Assembly: GCF_037201915.1 (NCBI RefSeq)
Contig: NZ_CP147505.1
Span: 124,001-188,000 of the forward strand
Reading direction: 5' to 3'
DNA: 64,000 nt
Origin: Haloplanus sp. CK5-1
GTDB taxonomy: Archaea; Halobacteriota; Halobacteria; Halobacteriales; Haloferacaceae
Both the position numbers and the translations under genes were made by a program. Shown here piece after piece: positions 18,218 through 27,605 of the stretch (its first letter is position 1; every line of letters begins with the position of its first letter). Under the pieces are notes generated by a model. It worked only from the letters and a program-made list of their open reading frames with translations, had not been told where the DNA came from and ran no database searches.

Positions 18218-19687
18218 CTAGTGTCCGTCGCCGCGCAGACGACCGACACACTCCTCGATTTCCGCCACCGTCTCCGTCTGGCGCTGGGCCGAGCGAGCGA
18301 CCTGCGAGACCTCCTCGGCGACGCGTTCCGAGCGGTCGCGTGCCTCGTCGACCATGGCGGCGATCTCCTCGGCGCTCGCCGCCTGTTCGTCGGTCGCCTC
18401 CGACACCTCCTGGATGCCCGCGACGGCCTCCCCGACGGCCTCGACGATCTCGTCGAGTTTCTCCATGCTCGCCTCGACCTCGTCGACACCCTCGTCGATC
18501 TGGGCCTCGGTCGTCTGGAGACTGTCGACGGTCCCTTCGGTTCGGTCCTGGACGTCGACGATCATGGACTCGATCTCGCCGGCCTGCTCCTGGGCCTGCT
18601 GTGCGAGCGACTTGATCTCGTCGGCGACGACGGCGAATCCGTCGCTGTCGCGGTCGGCGCGGGCGGCCTCGATGTTGGCGTTCAACGCCAGCAGGTTCGT
18701 CTGATCCGCGATGTCGTTGATTACTTCGATCACTTCGTCGATCTCGTCGACGGTGTCGCTGAGTTCGTCCACGTCCTCGCGAACGTCCCGACTCGACATC
18801 CGGACCGACGACATCACGTCCCGGGCCTCGCCGCTCGTCTCGCTTCCCTCCTCGGCGTGATCGCGGGCCCGCCGACTGGTGTCGGCGACCGAGTCGGCGG
18901 TCGAGGCGACCTCCTCGACGGTCGCGCTGAGGTTCGACACCTCGCTGGCGACCTCCTCGCTTTGCTCGGCTTGCTCCGTGGCGATGTCCTCCATCCGGGA
19001 GGCGCTGTCGGCGACCTCCTGGGTGATCTCCCGGAGCTCTCGTGTCCGTTCGTCGACGTCTGCCACGAGTTCGTCGAGGGTTTCGCCCATCTCGTTCAGC
19101 GAATCGACGACCGCGAGCAGTTCCTCGTCGACGTACTCGTCGGCGGCGAAGTCGGCACGAGCGGCGAGGTCGCCGTCCTGAATGGCGTGCATCGTCGACG
19201 TGACCTCCTCGACGAGGTCCTCGATCCGCTGGCGGCGGCGCACGTCCTCGGTGCGGTCTTTCACCAGTTCGACCACGCCGACGAGTTCACCGTCGTCGAA
19301 GAGCGGCGACGCGCTGAACGTGATGTGACGGGTGTCGCCGCGCGTATCGGTGAACGTGCTCCGGTCCTGATACTCCGGGAACTCGCCGTCGTCGATCCGC
19401 TCGACGTCGAACTGCTGGTGGGCGTCCCGTGGGGCCTCCAGAACCTTGTCGGCCAGCGTCTTCGCCCGGCGACCGTCCTGATACCACGCCTCACCGACCG
19501 AGTCGGCCGCCCGAGCGTCGGCCTCGGTACTCCCGGTCAGTTCCGCCATCCCGTCGTTCCAGAGGACGACCTCGTGGTCGGCATCGAGGATGAAGATTGG
19601 CGCGCCGATGCGACCGACGATCCGTTCGAACGTCAGGGGGAACTCGCCCGCGTGGCGTTCGGAGTCTGCAGATGACGTCGTAGCCAT
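18218..19687 (-). CDS. soluble Htr-type taxis transducer with PAS domain
   Basis: 489 aa without transmembrane helices. A PAS domain (about residues 20-130, APIFILDADHEVVLWNDGM) precedes a HAMP-like linker and a long coiled-coil signalling domain with the hairpin tip IADQTNLLALNANIEAARA. It would pass a cytoplasmic signal, perhaps redox or a bound cofactor, to CheA/CheW and the archaellum. ATG 19687 (MATTSSADSERH) is preferred; an upstream ATG adds six residues. Confidence 0.9.
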   Translation of the reverse strand: MATTSSADSERHAGEFPLTFERIVGRIGAPIFILDADHEVVLWNDGMAELTGSTEADARAADSVGEAWYQDGRRAKTLADKVLEAPRDAHQQFDVERIDDGEFPEYQDRSTFTDTRGDTRHITFSASPLFDDGELVGVVELVKDRTEDVRRRQRIEDLVEEVTSTMHAIQDGDLAARADFAADEYVDEELLAVVDSLNEMGETLDELVADVDERTRELREITQEVADSASRMEDIATEQAEQSEEVASEVSNLSATVEEVASTADSVADTSRRARDHAEEGSETSGEARDVMSSVRMSSRDVREDVDELSDTVDEIDEVIEVINDIADQTNLLALNANIEAARADRDSDGFAVVADEIKSLAQQAQEQAGEIESMIVDVQDRTEGTVDSLQTTEAQIDEGVDEVEASMEKLDEIVEAVGEAVAGIQEVSEATDEQAASAEEIAAMVDEARDRSERVAEEVSQVARSAQRQTETVAEIEECVGRLRGDGH

Positions 19688-19770
19688 GGGTAATGAGTAT
19701 GTCACTCGGACTCGTGGTGATATAGTTGATGGGCTGATTATCCCAATTGATATTCGAACCCGTTCGGCGC

Positions 19771-20787
19771 TCAGACGTCGAGTACCGCGCGGAATCGGGC
19801 ATCGTTTTCCATCATCCGCTCGTAGGCCGTGCCGACCTCGGAGAGGGCGAACGTCTCGACGACGGGAGTGATCTCTCGGAGCGAACTGAACTCGAGGGTG
19901 TCCTGTGAGTCACGGGCGTGGCCGGAGCCCCACCCCGACACCGCACCACGGGTGCCGATCAGGTGCTGGACGTCCGTGGGAACGGAGTCCCCGGGGAGGC
20001 CGACGACGACGGCCTCGCCGTCGGTGCCGAGGCCACCGATCACCGACTCGACGGCGTCGGCCGAGGGCGCCGTCGAGAGGACGACGCGTGCGCCACCGAG
20101 GTCTTGCAGCGCCTCGGCGGGGTCGGTCGCGCTGGCGTCGACGAAGTGGTCCGCACCGAGGTCGAGGGCCAACTCCCGCTTGTCCGGACTTCGGGAGACG
20201 GCGACGGTCTCGAACCCCGCGGCGTGGGCGTACTGGATGCCGAGATGTCCCAACCCGCCGACGCCGACGACCGCCACCAGGTCGCCGGGGCGGGCGTCGC
20301 TGTTCCGGAGGGCGTTGTACGTGGTGACGCCGGCACACAGGAGGGGCGCGGCGTCGACAGCGTCCAAGTCGTCGGGGACGGCAGCCACCGCCTCCGACGG
20401 GACCGTCGTGTACTCGGCGTAGCCGCCGTCGAACGTCAGTCCCGTGATGTCGGCGTTCTCACACTGGAGGAAGTCGCCGCGGCGACACGGCTCACACGTG
20501 AAGCAGTGGCCGCCGTGCCACCCCGCACCGACCCGGTCCCCCTCACTCCAGGCAGTCACGTCGGCACCGACGGCGTCGACTCGGCCGACCACCTCGTGGC
20601 CCGGGATGCGTGGGTAGGTCACGCCGGGGAAGGTTCCCTCGACGACGAACGCGTCGCTGTGGCAGATCCCACAGGCGTCGACCGCGATCCGTACCTCCGT
20701 TGGCTCCGGATCGGGGACGTCGCGTTCGACGACGTCGAAGTCGGCACCCGCTTCCGGGACGACAGCCGCCCGCATCGTGTCCGTCAT
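19771..20787 (-). CDS. zinc-dependent alcohol dehydrogenase
   Basis: 338 aa, MDR superfamily. Catalytic zinc ligands lie in CGICHSD and GHEVVGRV; the structural zinc site is CFTCEPCRRGDFLQC. The Rossmann motif VGVGGLGHLG binds NAD(P). The sequence most resembles cinnamyl- or propanol-preferring alcohol dehydrogenases. The substrate cannot be told. The start at 20787 (MTDTMRAAVV) is chosen over a longer one with a basic leader. Confidence 0.88.
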   Translation of the reverse strand: MTDTMRAAVVPEAGADFDVVERDVPDPEPTEVRIAVDACGICHSDAFVVEGTFPGVTYPRIPGHEVVGRVDAVGADVTAWSEGDRVGAGWHGGHCFTCEPCRRGDFLQCENADITGLTFDGGYAEYTTVPSEAVAAVPDDLDAVDAAPLLCAGVTTYNALRNSDARPGDLVAVVGVGGLGHLGIQYAHAAGFETVAVSRSPDKRELALDLGADHFVDASATDPAEALQDLGGARVVLSTAPSADAVESVIGGLGTDGEAVVVGLPGDSVPTDVQHLIGTRGAVSGWGSGHARDSQDTLEFSSLREITPVVETFALSEVGTAYERMMENDARFRAVLDV

Positions 20788-20904
20788 AGGGAGTCGGATG
20801 AGACGACGGGGCAAAAACGCGGGGATCCGCGGGTGGTATCACCACTCGCCGGGAGTAGCGGACAAGGCTATAACCGTGGGCGGCGACACCGTGACCACGA
20901 TAGC

Positions 20905-22347
20905 ATGGGACTGAGCGAGACGGTACTCGAGGCGCTCTCCACGCCGGTCGCCGTACTCGACGGCACCGGACGGATCGTCGACGACAACGCGTCGTGGCGG
21001 CGGTTCACGGACCGGGACGATCACCCACTCGTCCCCGTCGAGGAACCCTACCTCGACGGGCTCGCCGCGTCGGACGACGACCGAGCGACGGCCGTCGCGA
21101 CACGACTCCGCTCGCTCCTCGACGGGAACACGGCGAGAGGGCGTGTGTACGAATCACACGTCGACGCCGACGACGGTGCGTTCGTCGTTCGACTCGGCAG
21201 CGTCGACCACGACGGCGACCGGTACGCCGTCGTGACCTGCGTCGAGCGACCGTCCCAGTCGCGGATCGCGACCGACCTCCGCCTGAAGGAACGCGCCATG
21301 GACGAAGCGCCGGTCGGGATCACCATCTCGGACCCCGAGCAGGAGGACAACCCCGTGGTGTACGCCAACGCCGCCTTCGAGCGGATCACCGGCTACCCGA
21401 CCGAGGAGGTACTCGGGCGGAACTGCCGCTTCCTGCAGGGTGAGGACACCGATCCGGAGACGGTCGCGACGATGCGCCGAGCGATCGAGAACTGGAACCC
21501 GGTCACCGTCGACGTGCGCAACTACCGTCGGAACGGCGAGGAGTTCTGGAACGAAGTGACCATCGCTCCCCTCCACGACGACGACGGGGAACCCTCTCAT
21601 TTCGTCGGGTTCCAGCGGGACGTGACCGACCGAAAGCAGGCCGAACGGGAGCTCGAAACCGAGCGCGACCGCCTGGCCGTCCTCAACCAGATCGTCCGCC
21701 ACGACATCCGCAACGACATGACGGTCGCGCTCGGCTGGGGGAGCGAACTCGCCGAGGACATCGACTCCGAGAACGAGGCGGCCCTCGAGCGAGTGCTGAC
21801 CGCGGCGACCCACACCAAGGAACTCACCGACGCGGTCGGCGACCTCGTCGGGATTCTGGGGACGACGGACCCGGAACTCGAATCGGTCCGGGTCGATACC
21901 GTCCTCCGACGCGAGGTCGAACGCGTCCGCTCGACTTTCGACTACCGATCGCAGTCGCTCACCGTCCGCGGCGACGAGACGCTCCCCGAGACGCGAGTGT
22001 GGGCGACGTCGATCCTCGCGTCGGTGTTCGGCAACGTCCTCGACAACGCCGTCTTCCACAACGACAAGGACGCCATCGAGATCGACGTCGACATCGACGT
22101 CGGCGGGGCGTCCGCCGTCGTCCGGATCGCCGACAACGGTCCGGGGATCCCGGACGCCCGAAAGCGCGAGGTGTTCGGCCGCGGGGAGAAAGGGCTCGAA
22201 AGTCCGGGGAGCGGGCTCGGACTCTATCTCGTCGACAACCTCGTCGACACGTACGGCGGGTCCGTCTGGATCGAGGACAACGATCCCGAGGGCGCCGTCC
22301 TCTGTATCGAACTGCGGAGCGCTGACGGACAGTCTTATTTGGATTAG
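20905..22347 (+). CDS. PAS/LOV sensor histidine kinase
   Basis: 480 aa, soluble. A degenerate PAS domain (1-115) is followed by a second PAS domain with the full LOV signature: YANAAFERITGYP, GRNCRFLQG with Cys174, NYRRNGEEFWN and HFVGFQRDVTDR. The kinase part has the H-box RHDIRND (His266), the N-box NVLDNAVFHN, DNGPGIPD and GSGLGLYL. LOV domains bind flavin and form a Cys adduct in blue light, so it may be a photoreceptor kinase. It is divergent from the alcohol dehydrogenase. Confidence 0.88.
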   Translation: MGLSETVLEALSTPVAVLDGTGRIVDDNASWRRFTDRDDHPLVPVEEPYLDGLAASDDDRATAVATRLRSLLDGNTARGRVYESHVDADDGAFVVRLGSVDHDGDRYAVVTCVERPSQSRIATDLRLKERAMDEAPVGITISDPEQEDNPVVYANAAFERITGYPTEEVLGRNCRFLQGEDTDPETVATMRRAIENWNPVTVDVRNYRRNGEEFWNEVTIAPLHDDDGEPSHFVGFQRDVTDRKQAERELETERDRLAVLNQIVRHDIRNDMTVALGWGSELAEDIDSENEAALERVLTAATHTKELTDAVGDLVGILGTTDPELESVRVDTVLRREVERVRSTFDYRSQSLTVRGDETLPETRVWATSILASVFGNVLDNAVFHNDKDAIEIDVDIDVGGASAVVRIADNGPGIPDARKREVFGRGEKGLESPGSGLGLYLVDNLVDTYGGSVWIEDNDPEGAVLCIELRSADGQSYLD

Positions 22348-22363
22348 CCGCGGAGATGTCCCC

Positions 22364-22663
22364 ATGAGCAGAGCGGTTCCATCGGGATGGCTGAAGACCG
22401 GACGACGCGAGTACGAGAACCGCACCGTCGACGTCGAGGTGAAGTTCCAGCCGACACCCGACCGGGACGGAACCTTCGAAGTGTGGATCGTCGACGAGGA
22501 GCGCGAGGCGTCGACGGCCGTCGACAACGTCCAACCGTCGGAGGAGAGCGTGCGCGAACTCGCGAAGGACGTGATGGAGTCGTTCACCGAGGCGTACGAC
22601 GAGAGCGGGGACGAGGCCGTGGCGCGAGCGATCGATCGGGCAGTCGAGGCGAACAGCGTATAG
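22364..22663 (+). CDS. small conserved acidic protein, unknown
   Basis: 99 aa. After a basic head, it has beta-rich TVDVEVKFQPTPDRDGTFEVWIVD and a C-terminal helix (SVRELAKDVMESFTEAYDE). I do not recognise a named family. It starts 16 bp after the kinase stop and may be co-transcribed. The following 200 bp to 22865 hold nothing I can identify. Confidence 0.6.
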   Translation: MSRAVPSGWLKTGRREYENRTVDVEVKFQPTPDRDGTFEVWIVDEEREASTAVDNVQPSEESVRELAKDVMESFTEAYDESGDEAVARAIDRAVEANSV

Positions 22664-22865
22664 GTGGGTGCGGGCCCGAGAGCAGCGGTCACCGCCGAAC
22701 GCGAGCGGGATACGACTACAGCGGAGAGCGTTCTACCGGCCGGTGCCTCCGTGATGAACACCACACCAGCGGTCGGGCGGACCGTCACCGCAAGCGCGAG
22801 GTCGTGACGCCACAGGACCGAGTCATACGAGCCCGAAAGACGGACCACACCACTGGCGCAGTCGG

Positions 22866-23735
22866 CTACGACCGGTCGTGGACGGTGATGACCGGAACGA
22901 GTGCCGATCGGACCGTCTTTTCCGCGACGCTTCCGAGGAGGATTCGATCGACTCCACGGCGGCCACTAGATCCCATCACGACCGCGTGGATGTCGCTCGT
23001 TTCGACGTACTCTCGGATCACCTCGGCGGGTGGCCCCTGTGCAACGGACGTTTCGACGTGTGGCAGATCGTACGCATCGGCTTCCGCGACCACCTCGTCG
23101 ACGGCCTCAGTTGCCGGTCGCTCGAGTTCGTCCACGGAGAGCCCAGCGCGAACGTCGGGGCCGACCGAGGAGTCGTCCACGACGGCGAGGACGTGGACAG
23201 TGGCGTCGAGTGCCGACGCGAGAGCCAAGCCATGCCGGGCAGCCGCGGCCGACGCAGGGCTCCCGTCGGTCGGCACGAGGACGTTCTCGTACGGGAACGT
23301 CAGCCGCTCGTCGGGTTGCATTCGAGCGGTCAGAACGGGGACGTCGGACAGCCGAACCACTTTCTCCGTGACGCTTCCGAGGAGATAGCGCGAGATACCG
23401 GTTCGTCCGTTGGTGGGCAAGACGATCAGGTCGTGATCGTATCGTTCGGCGTAGTCGACGATCTCCGGTGCTGGGCTGCCCTGAACGACGTCGGTTCCGT
23501 GCGCCACACCGAGGGAGTCGAGCGTCTCCGCGACGTCCCCGACGATCGTCTCGCCCTCCCGTTCCAGTGCGTCGACGACGTCGCCACCGACAACAGTGAC
23601 GCTGTCCCGAGTCGTATCGGCGACGAACACCACCTGGATCGTCGCCGCAGTCCACTGGGCGAGGTCGGCCGCGTGACGGACGATAGTGGCTGCGTGTTCG
23701 CTGCCGTCGACCGGGAGCAGAATGGAATCGTACAT
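22866..23735 (-). CDS. tandem universal stress protein (two UspA domains)
   Basis: 289 aa with two UspA domains. Each has the ATP-binding glycine motif: LPTNGRTGISRYLLGSV in the first half and MGSSGRRGVDRILLGSV in the second. The N-terminus MYDSILLPVDGSEHAA is canonical and sets the start at 23735. It is divergent from the AI-2E-type transporter. Its general role is in stress survival; the specific trigger is unknown. Confidence 0.92.
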   Translation of the reverse strand: MYDSILLPVDGSEHAATIVRHAADLAQWTAATIQVVFVADTTRDSVTVVGGDVVDALEREGETIVGDVAETLDSLGVAHGTDVVQGSPAPEIVDYAERYDHDLIVLPTNGRTGISRYLLGSVTEKVVRLSDVPVLTARMQPDERLTFPYENVLVPTDGSPASAAAARHGLALASALDATVHVLAVVDDSSVGPDVRAGLSVDELERPATEAVDEVVAEADAYDLPHVETSVAQGPPAEVIREYVETSDIHAVVMGSSGRRGVDRILLGSVAEKTVRSALVPVITVHDRS

Positions 23736-23839
23736 CTCACTACCGGTCACTACGGTGAACAGCCACAAATCAGTTCGCACGGCACGGTTCCACCCTTCGA
23801 CGGAGCCAATTTTTTGACACTGCTCGACAGTTCACGGTT

Positions 23840-24844
23840 GTGAACCTCAGCAAGGGGTTTCTCCTCGCCCTCGTCGTCACCCTCCTCGGGCTGTCGGCCA
23901 CACTGGTCGAGCCGTTCCTCCAGTACGTCCTCGGTGCCGTCCTGCTCGCCTACGTGCTCTATCCGCTACAGATCCGTCTCGAGACACACGTCTCACCGAT
24001 GGTCGCCGCACTCTCGCTCGTGATTCTGGCGGTTGCTGGCTTCGTCGCCCCGTTCGTCGTGGTCCTCGCGACGGTCGTTGACAGTGCCGACCGGATCCTC
24101 CGAGACGCCGACACTGACTCGGTGCAGCTCGACGTACTCGAACCCTGGATCGGAGAATTCACCGGCCGACAGGTCGACATCGTCGGGTCGGGGCGGGAAC
24201 TCGGGACGGTCGTGTTCGAACGGTCGACCCAAGCGTTCGGAACGATCACCTTCCACGTCCTCGGAATAGCGTTAGCGCTCTTCCTCGTCTACTACTTCCT
24301 CAAAGACGGCGACGACTTGGTCGACTGGCTCCACCGAACGGTCCCCCTCCCGATGGACATCCAGCGCGACCTCTCCACCGAGATCAACGACGTGATGTGG
24401 GGCGTTCTCTTCGGACACGTCTTCGTCGCCGTCGTCCAAGGGATCGTCGCCGGGATCGGACTCGCCGTCGCTGGCGTCCCCAACGCGCTGTTCTGGACAG
24501 CCGTCATGATCGTTCTCGCGATGGTCCCGGTCGTCGGGGCGATCCCCGTCTGGGGTGGGGCGGTGGTCTATCTGTATCTCACGGGCGAACCGCTGCTCGC
24601 CGTCGGGGTGTTCGTCTACAGCGTCATCGTGGTCGGACTCACCGACGACTACCTCCGTCCGTTCGCCGTCGACAGGTACGCCAAGTTGAATCCAGCCGTC
24701 ATCTTTCTCGGTATCCTCGGCGGGGCGTACGCGTTCGGGATCATGGGACTGTTCTTCGGTCCCGTCGTCCTCGGCGCACTCAAGACCACGCTCCGCGTCG
24801 GCTTGGAGAACTGGTCTCGGATCGACGAGAGGGGCGTCGGCTGA
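23840..24844 (+). CDS. AI-2E family transporter
   Basis: 334 aa with about seven or eight transmembrane helices and the family's soluble loop (about 75-140). Characteristic stretches are VYYFLKDGDD and GLTDDYLRPFAVDRYAKLNP. It starts at GTG 23840, with no better ATG nearby. Members export small molecules or exchange Na+/H+; AI-2 itself is not implied. Confidence 0.85.
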   Translation: MNLSKGFLLALVVTLLGLSATLVEPFLQYVLGAVLLAYVLYPLQIRLETHVSPMVAALSLVILAVAGFVAPFVVVLATVVDSADRILRDADTDSVQLDVLEPWIGEFTGRQVDIVGSGRELGTVVFERSTQAFGTITFHVLGIALALFLVYYFLKDGDDLVDWLHRTVPLPMDIQRDLSTEINDVMWGVLFGHVFVAVVQGIVAGIGLAVAGVPNALFWTAVMIVLAMVPVVGAIPVWGGAVVYLYLTGEPLLAVGVFVYSVIVVGLTDDYLRPFAVDRYAKLNPAVIFLGILGGAYAFGIMGLFFGPVVLGALKTTLRVGLENWSRIDERGVG

Positions 24845-25081
24845 CCGTCCGGTCCGTCACGAACGGAGTGGATGGGATCCTCGGGGACGTCGGCAGGGGG
24901 ACGAGCGTCGAGTGTGACCGTCGCGACTGTGTGGACGATTTCCGGGGGTCACTCCCGGCGTCACGCTGCAACACCTCCCGAAGCGACAGCGTAGCCACTA
25001 GTATATGCGGTCGGACACGTGTCCGGAGACGAAGAGTGCGAAGTAGAGACTCCGGAGTTGGACTCAGGGTTCGATCCCAAG
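24845..25081. other. gene-free stretch before the accessory region
   Basis: No coding frame, tRNA or insertion sequence is convincing between 24845 and 25284, apart from the repeat listed at 25082-25110. It is the likely boundary between chromosome core and accessory DNA. Confidence 0.4.
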
Positions 25082-25110
25082 CCAAGAGCCCGAGTTAAGG
25101 CAGTGTTTCA
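25082..25110. repeat. module-boundary repeat, copy A
   Basis: CCAAGAGCCCGAGTTA...GCAGTGTTTCA matches copy B at 27181-27209 in about 25 of 29 positions. It lies upstream of the first SWIM-domain gene. Confidence 0.6.
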
Positions 25111-25284
25111 TATAGTACGAAGATTGAAACGAGATGAATTTCGGGGGTAGCCGTATCTCGAGCCCGAATACGAGTCAATCCGAGAGCCGGCACTACTGGT
25201 GCGGGGACGGCGGTTGACTGTGGTGGAGGCCATCCACACGACCAGGGAACGAAACGACCTCAGTTCCATAGTACGCCTTGACGG

Positions 25285-26085
25285 ATGAACATCGACGAAA
25301 CGACCATCCGAAATCTGTGTACCGATGCCGTGTTCGAGCGGGGGCAGAAGTACCGCAACGAGAGACGCATCCAGCGAATCGAACGATTCGACGACGTCGT
25401 TACCGCCGTCGTACAGGGATCGTCTCAATACGACGTGACCGTCGAGCTGGGAGAAAAGACCATCGACGCCCGGTGTACGTGTCCCTACGATGATGCTGGC
25501 GAGTGCAAACACGTCGTCGCAGTGTTGCTGGACGTTGCCGCCGATCCACCCCAAGACGAGAGCGGACGTGTGGACTCAGTACTCCAAAACGTCTCGGCCG
25601 ACGGTCTCCGGCCATTCCTACGCGACGTACTCGCCGAACACCCGGCTCTCCGTGATCAGTTCCTCGCACGCTTTGCCGACACCGGCAAATCCGTCGAAGA
25701 GTATCGCGCCGAAATCGAGAACCTGTTCGACCGGCACACACAGGACTATCCGGCCGTCACCGACGCCATCGACTTCTCGCACTTCTTCGAGTTGGCTGAG
25801 CAGTACCACGAGCGCGAGCGCTACCTGGAAGCCGCGGCCGTCTATCGCGCGCTGTTCGAGGGGATCGACGATAACGAAGTCAGCATCGACGCCGCATACG
25901 ACCACTACGCCAAAGCCTTGCAGTCTGCCCTCGACGGATACGTCGAGTGCGTGCTCGCGGCCGATTCTGACCAAGACGAGTTCGAGAAGTATATCGGTGC
26001 GCTAGAAGATCAAGCGACGTCGGAGCAACCAGCGAACACCGAGCAGTTCTACCGGGCGATCGACGACCTCGAAGAGCGACGATGA
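25285..26085 (+). CDS. SWIM zinc-finger protein
   Basis: 266 aa. A SWIM motif (CTCPYDDAGECKHVVAVL, CxC then CxH) at about residues 69-88 follows a beta-rich N-terminus. The C-terminal half is helical, TPR-like (FSHFFELAEQYHERERYLEA, IDAAYDHYAKALQSALDGYV). SWIM domains bind nucleic acid or protein in recombination and transposition contexts. A close paralogue lies at 28159-28958. Its function in the module is unknown. Confidence 0.8.
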   Translation: MNIDETTIRNLCTDAVFERGQKYRNERRIQRIERFDDVVTAVVQGSSQYDVTVELGEKTIDARCTCPYDDAGECKHVVAVLLDVAADPPQDESGRVDSVLQNVSADGLRPFLRDVLAEHPALRDQFLARFADTGKSVEEYRAEIENLFDRHTQDYPAVTDAIDFSHFFELAEQYHERERYLEAAAVYRALFEGIDDNEVSIDAAYDHYAKALQSALDGYVECVLAADSDQDEFEKYIGALEDQATSEQPANTEQFYRAIDDLEERR

Positions 26086-26231
26086 CGGCCCGGTCCCCCA
26101 CACGGGAAGAGATTCGGACGCTCTGCTCCGAACGATCCTTGGAGCAGGGAACCACACTGGAACCAAAGTCGGACCCGGGAGTCGACTAGAGACTCCCGGC
26201 AATTTATGCTCCCACCTGAAAACGAACCTCT

Positions 26232-26834
26232 ATGGGCGGTATCGAGCTACGGAACGGAACACTCATCGTCGAGCGTGAGCCAAATCGGCTCGACGGGTTG
26301 GCGATTGGGTTCTCCGAGATTCTCGGTCACTTTGACATCGAGCACGTTTACATCGCGGGATACGTTTCCATCCTCGCTGGTCGGGCGCGCTCTACCGAAG
26401 ACGTCGACGTCCTCATCGAACGGATCGACGAGGAGACCGCAGACGAACTCGCAGAGGCGCTTGACGAGAACGGGTTCTGGGGACCGGCAATGCCACTCAC
26501 ATCGATGTACGAGATGCTCGACGACGGAGATAACATCTGGGTCGCGCCAACGGATCAGATCACGCCGCACCTCGAAGTCAAGTTCGCGCGCGACGAGTTC
26601 GACCGCGCGTCCCTCGAAAACGCTACAACGGCCCGAATCGGTGGAAAGACGATTCCGATAGGCCCCTTAGAGCTCCAGATCGCATACAAACTCTACCTCG
26701 GCGCGCAGAAGGACGTCGAGGATGCGGTCCACCTCTACGCCCTTTTCGAGGAAAGTCTTAGTGTCCCCCGCCTCGAAGAGTGGGTAACGCGACTCGACGT
26801 CGAAGCCGAATATGAGCGACTCAAACGCGCATGA
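26232..26834 (+). CDS. nucleotidyltransferase-like protein (DUF6036/AbiEii-like)
   Basis: 200 aa. The core IAGYVSILAGRARSTEDVDVLI has the spacing of minimal nucleotidyltransferases, G..x..AGR.R.T.DvDv, and LEVKFARDEFD supplies a further acidic residue. Such proteins form one half of MNT/AbiE-type toxin-antitoxin pairs. The usual GxS motif reads GYVS, so activity is uncertain. It overlaps the next gene by 23 bp. Confidence 0.65.
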   Translation: MGGIELRNGTLIVEREPNRLDGLAIGFSEILGHFDIEHVYIAGYVSILAGRARSTEDVDVLIERIDEETADELAEALDENGFWGPAMPLTSMYEMLDDGDNIWVAPTDQITPHLEVKFARDEFDRASLENATTARIGGKTIPIGPLELQIAYKLYLGAQKDVEDAVHLYALFEESLSVPRLEEWVTRLDVEAEYERLKRA

Positions 26835-27075
26835 GCGCCTGGATGCGAAGCACGAACGCAACCGTGAGCAGCGCATCGAAGGTGTCAAGCGCTGGGTCGA
26901 ATACATCGAGTCCGAACCCCCTGAGACGTGGGGACCACAGCAGAACGCAGTCGTCAACGACCAGCTCGATGCGGCCCAAAGCGTCCAGACGTCGGTAGCC
27001 CACCAGCAGCACGTAACGGATGTAGCGGCGGAGATCCTCGAAGCGAGCGACGAGTCCGACGACGATTCGGAGTAG
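26812..27075 (+). CDS. small charged helical partner protein
   Basis: 87 aa, strongly charged and largely helical (ERLDAKHERNREQRIEGVKRWVEYI), with an acidic C-terminus. It overlaps the nucleotidyltransferase-like gene by 23 bp, which suggests translational coupling and a two-gene toxin-antitoxin-like unit. No family is recognised. From its end to 27383 there is only the boundary repeat. Confidence 0.6.
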   Translation: MSDSNAHERLDAKHERNREQRIEGVKRWVEYIESEPPETWGPQQNAVVNDQLDAAQSVQTSVAHQQHVTDVAAEILEASDESDDDSE

Positions 27076-27139
27076 TCGCTCCCCTCGTGGGAAATTCCTC
27101 TCGATAACCGTACATAGTGCCTCGAAATAAGAGGAGTCG

Positions 27140-27209
27140 CCAAGACGTAGTCGCTCGGGCTGTAGGGAAAAGTGTGAGAGCCAAGGGCCCGAGTTATAGC
27201 AGCGTTTCA
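27140..27209. repeat. module-boundary repeat, copy B
   Basis: The left part (27140-27189) matches copy C at 29067-29117, including a run of about 28 identical bases ending AGCCAAGGGCC. The right part (27181-27209) matches copy A. It separates the two SWIM modules. Confidence 0.7.
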
Positions 27210-27383
27210 AGTATGATACTCGATCACCGAACGTGAGCTATCGAAATACTACAACGTGGAACGACTGGAAATCCATATTTCGTCCCAAACTGCCACGGAA
27301 GACGACGAGAATGACCAGTTCGGTTCAGTGATAGTACAGCCCACGATAGATTATTAGACCCATAGTTCCGACGTATGTGTACG

Positions 27384-27605
27384 ATGGCGTCTACCAGCAG
27401 CGAGCCGACCGACGAGTTGGCAACTGCCGTCGGCCGGTACGTACTCGGTGAACTTTCGCTCGGTCGCGCCGCTGAAGAGGCGGATATGTCTCGCTGGGAG
27501 TTCGAAGAAGTGCTGGAAAACGCCGGCTTCACGTCGCTATACGGCCCGCGCACGGACGACGACCTGCAGCGGGAACTCGACGTGGCGCGCGATATCGACG
27601 AGTAG
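27384..27605 (+). CDS. UPF0175-family antitoxin-like protein
   Basis: 73 aa. Residues TAVGRYVLGELSLGRAAEEA and MSRWEFEEVLENAG form the UPF0175 fold with a helix-turn-helix-like segment. It ends directly before the PIN-like gene (stop at 27605, ATG at 27606), the normal arrangement of UPF0175 antitoxin and DUF3368 toxin. ATG 27384 (MASTSSEP) is preferred to 27375. Confidence 0.8.
   Translation: MASTSSEPTDELATAVGRYVLGELSLGRAAEEADMSRWEFEEVLENAGFTSLYGPRTDDDLQRELDVARDIDE

Noticed and set aside
25060-25085. tRNA-like T-arm sequence GGTTCGATCCC
   Set aside because: The stem does not pair beyond three bases and no acceptor or anticodon arm is found; not called as tRNA.
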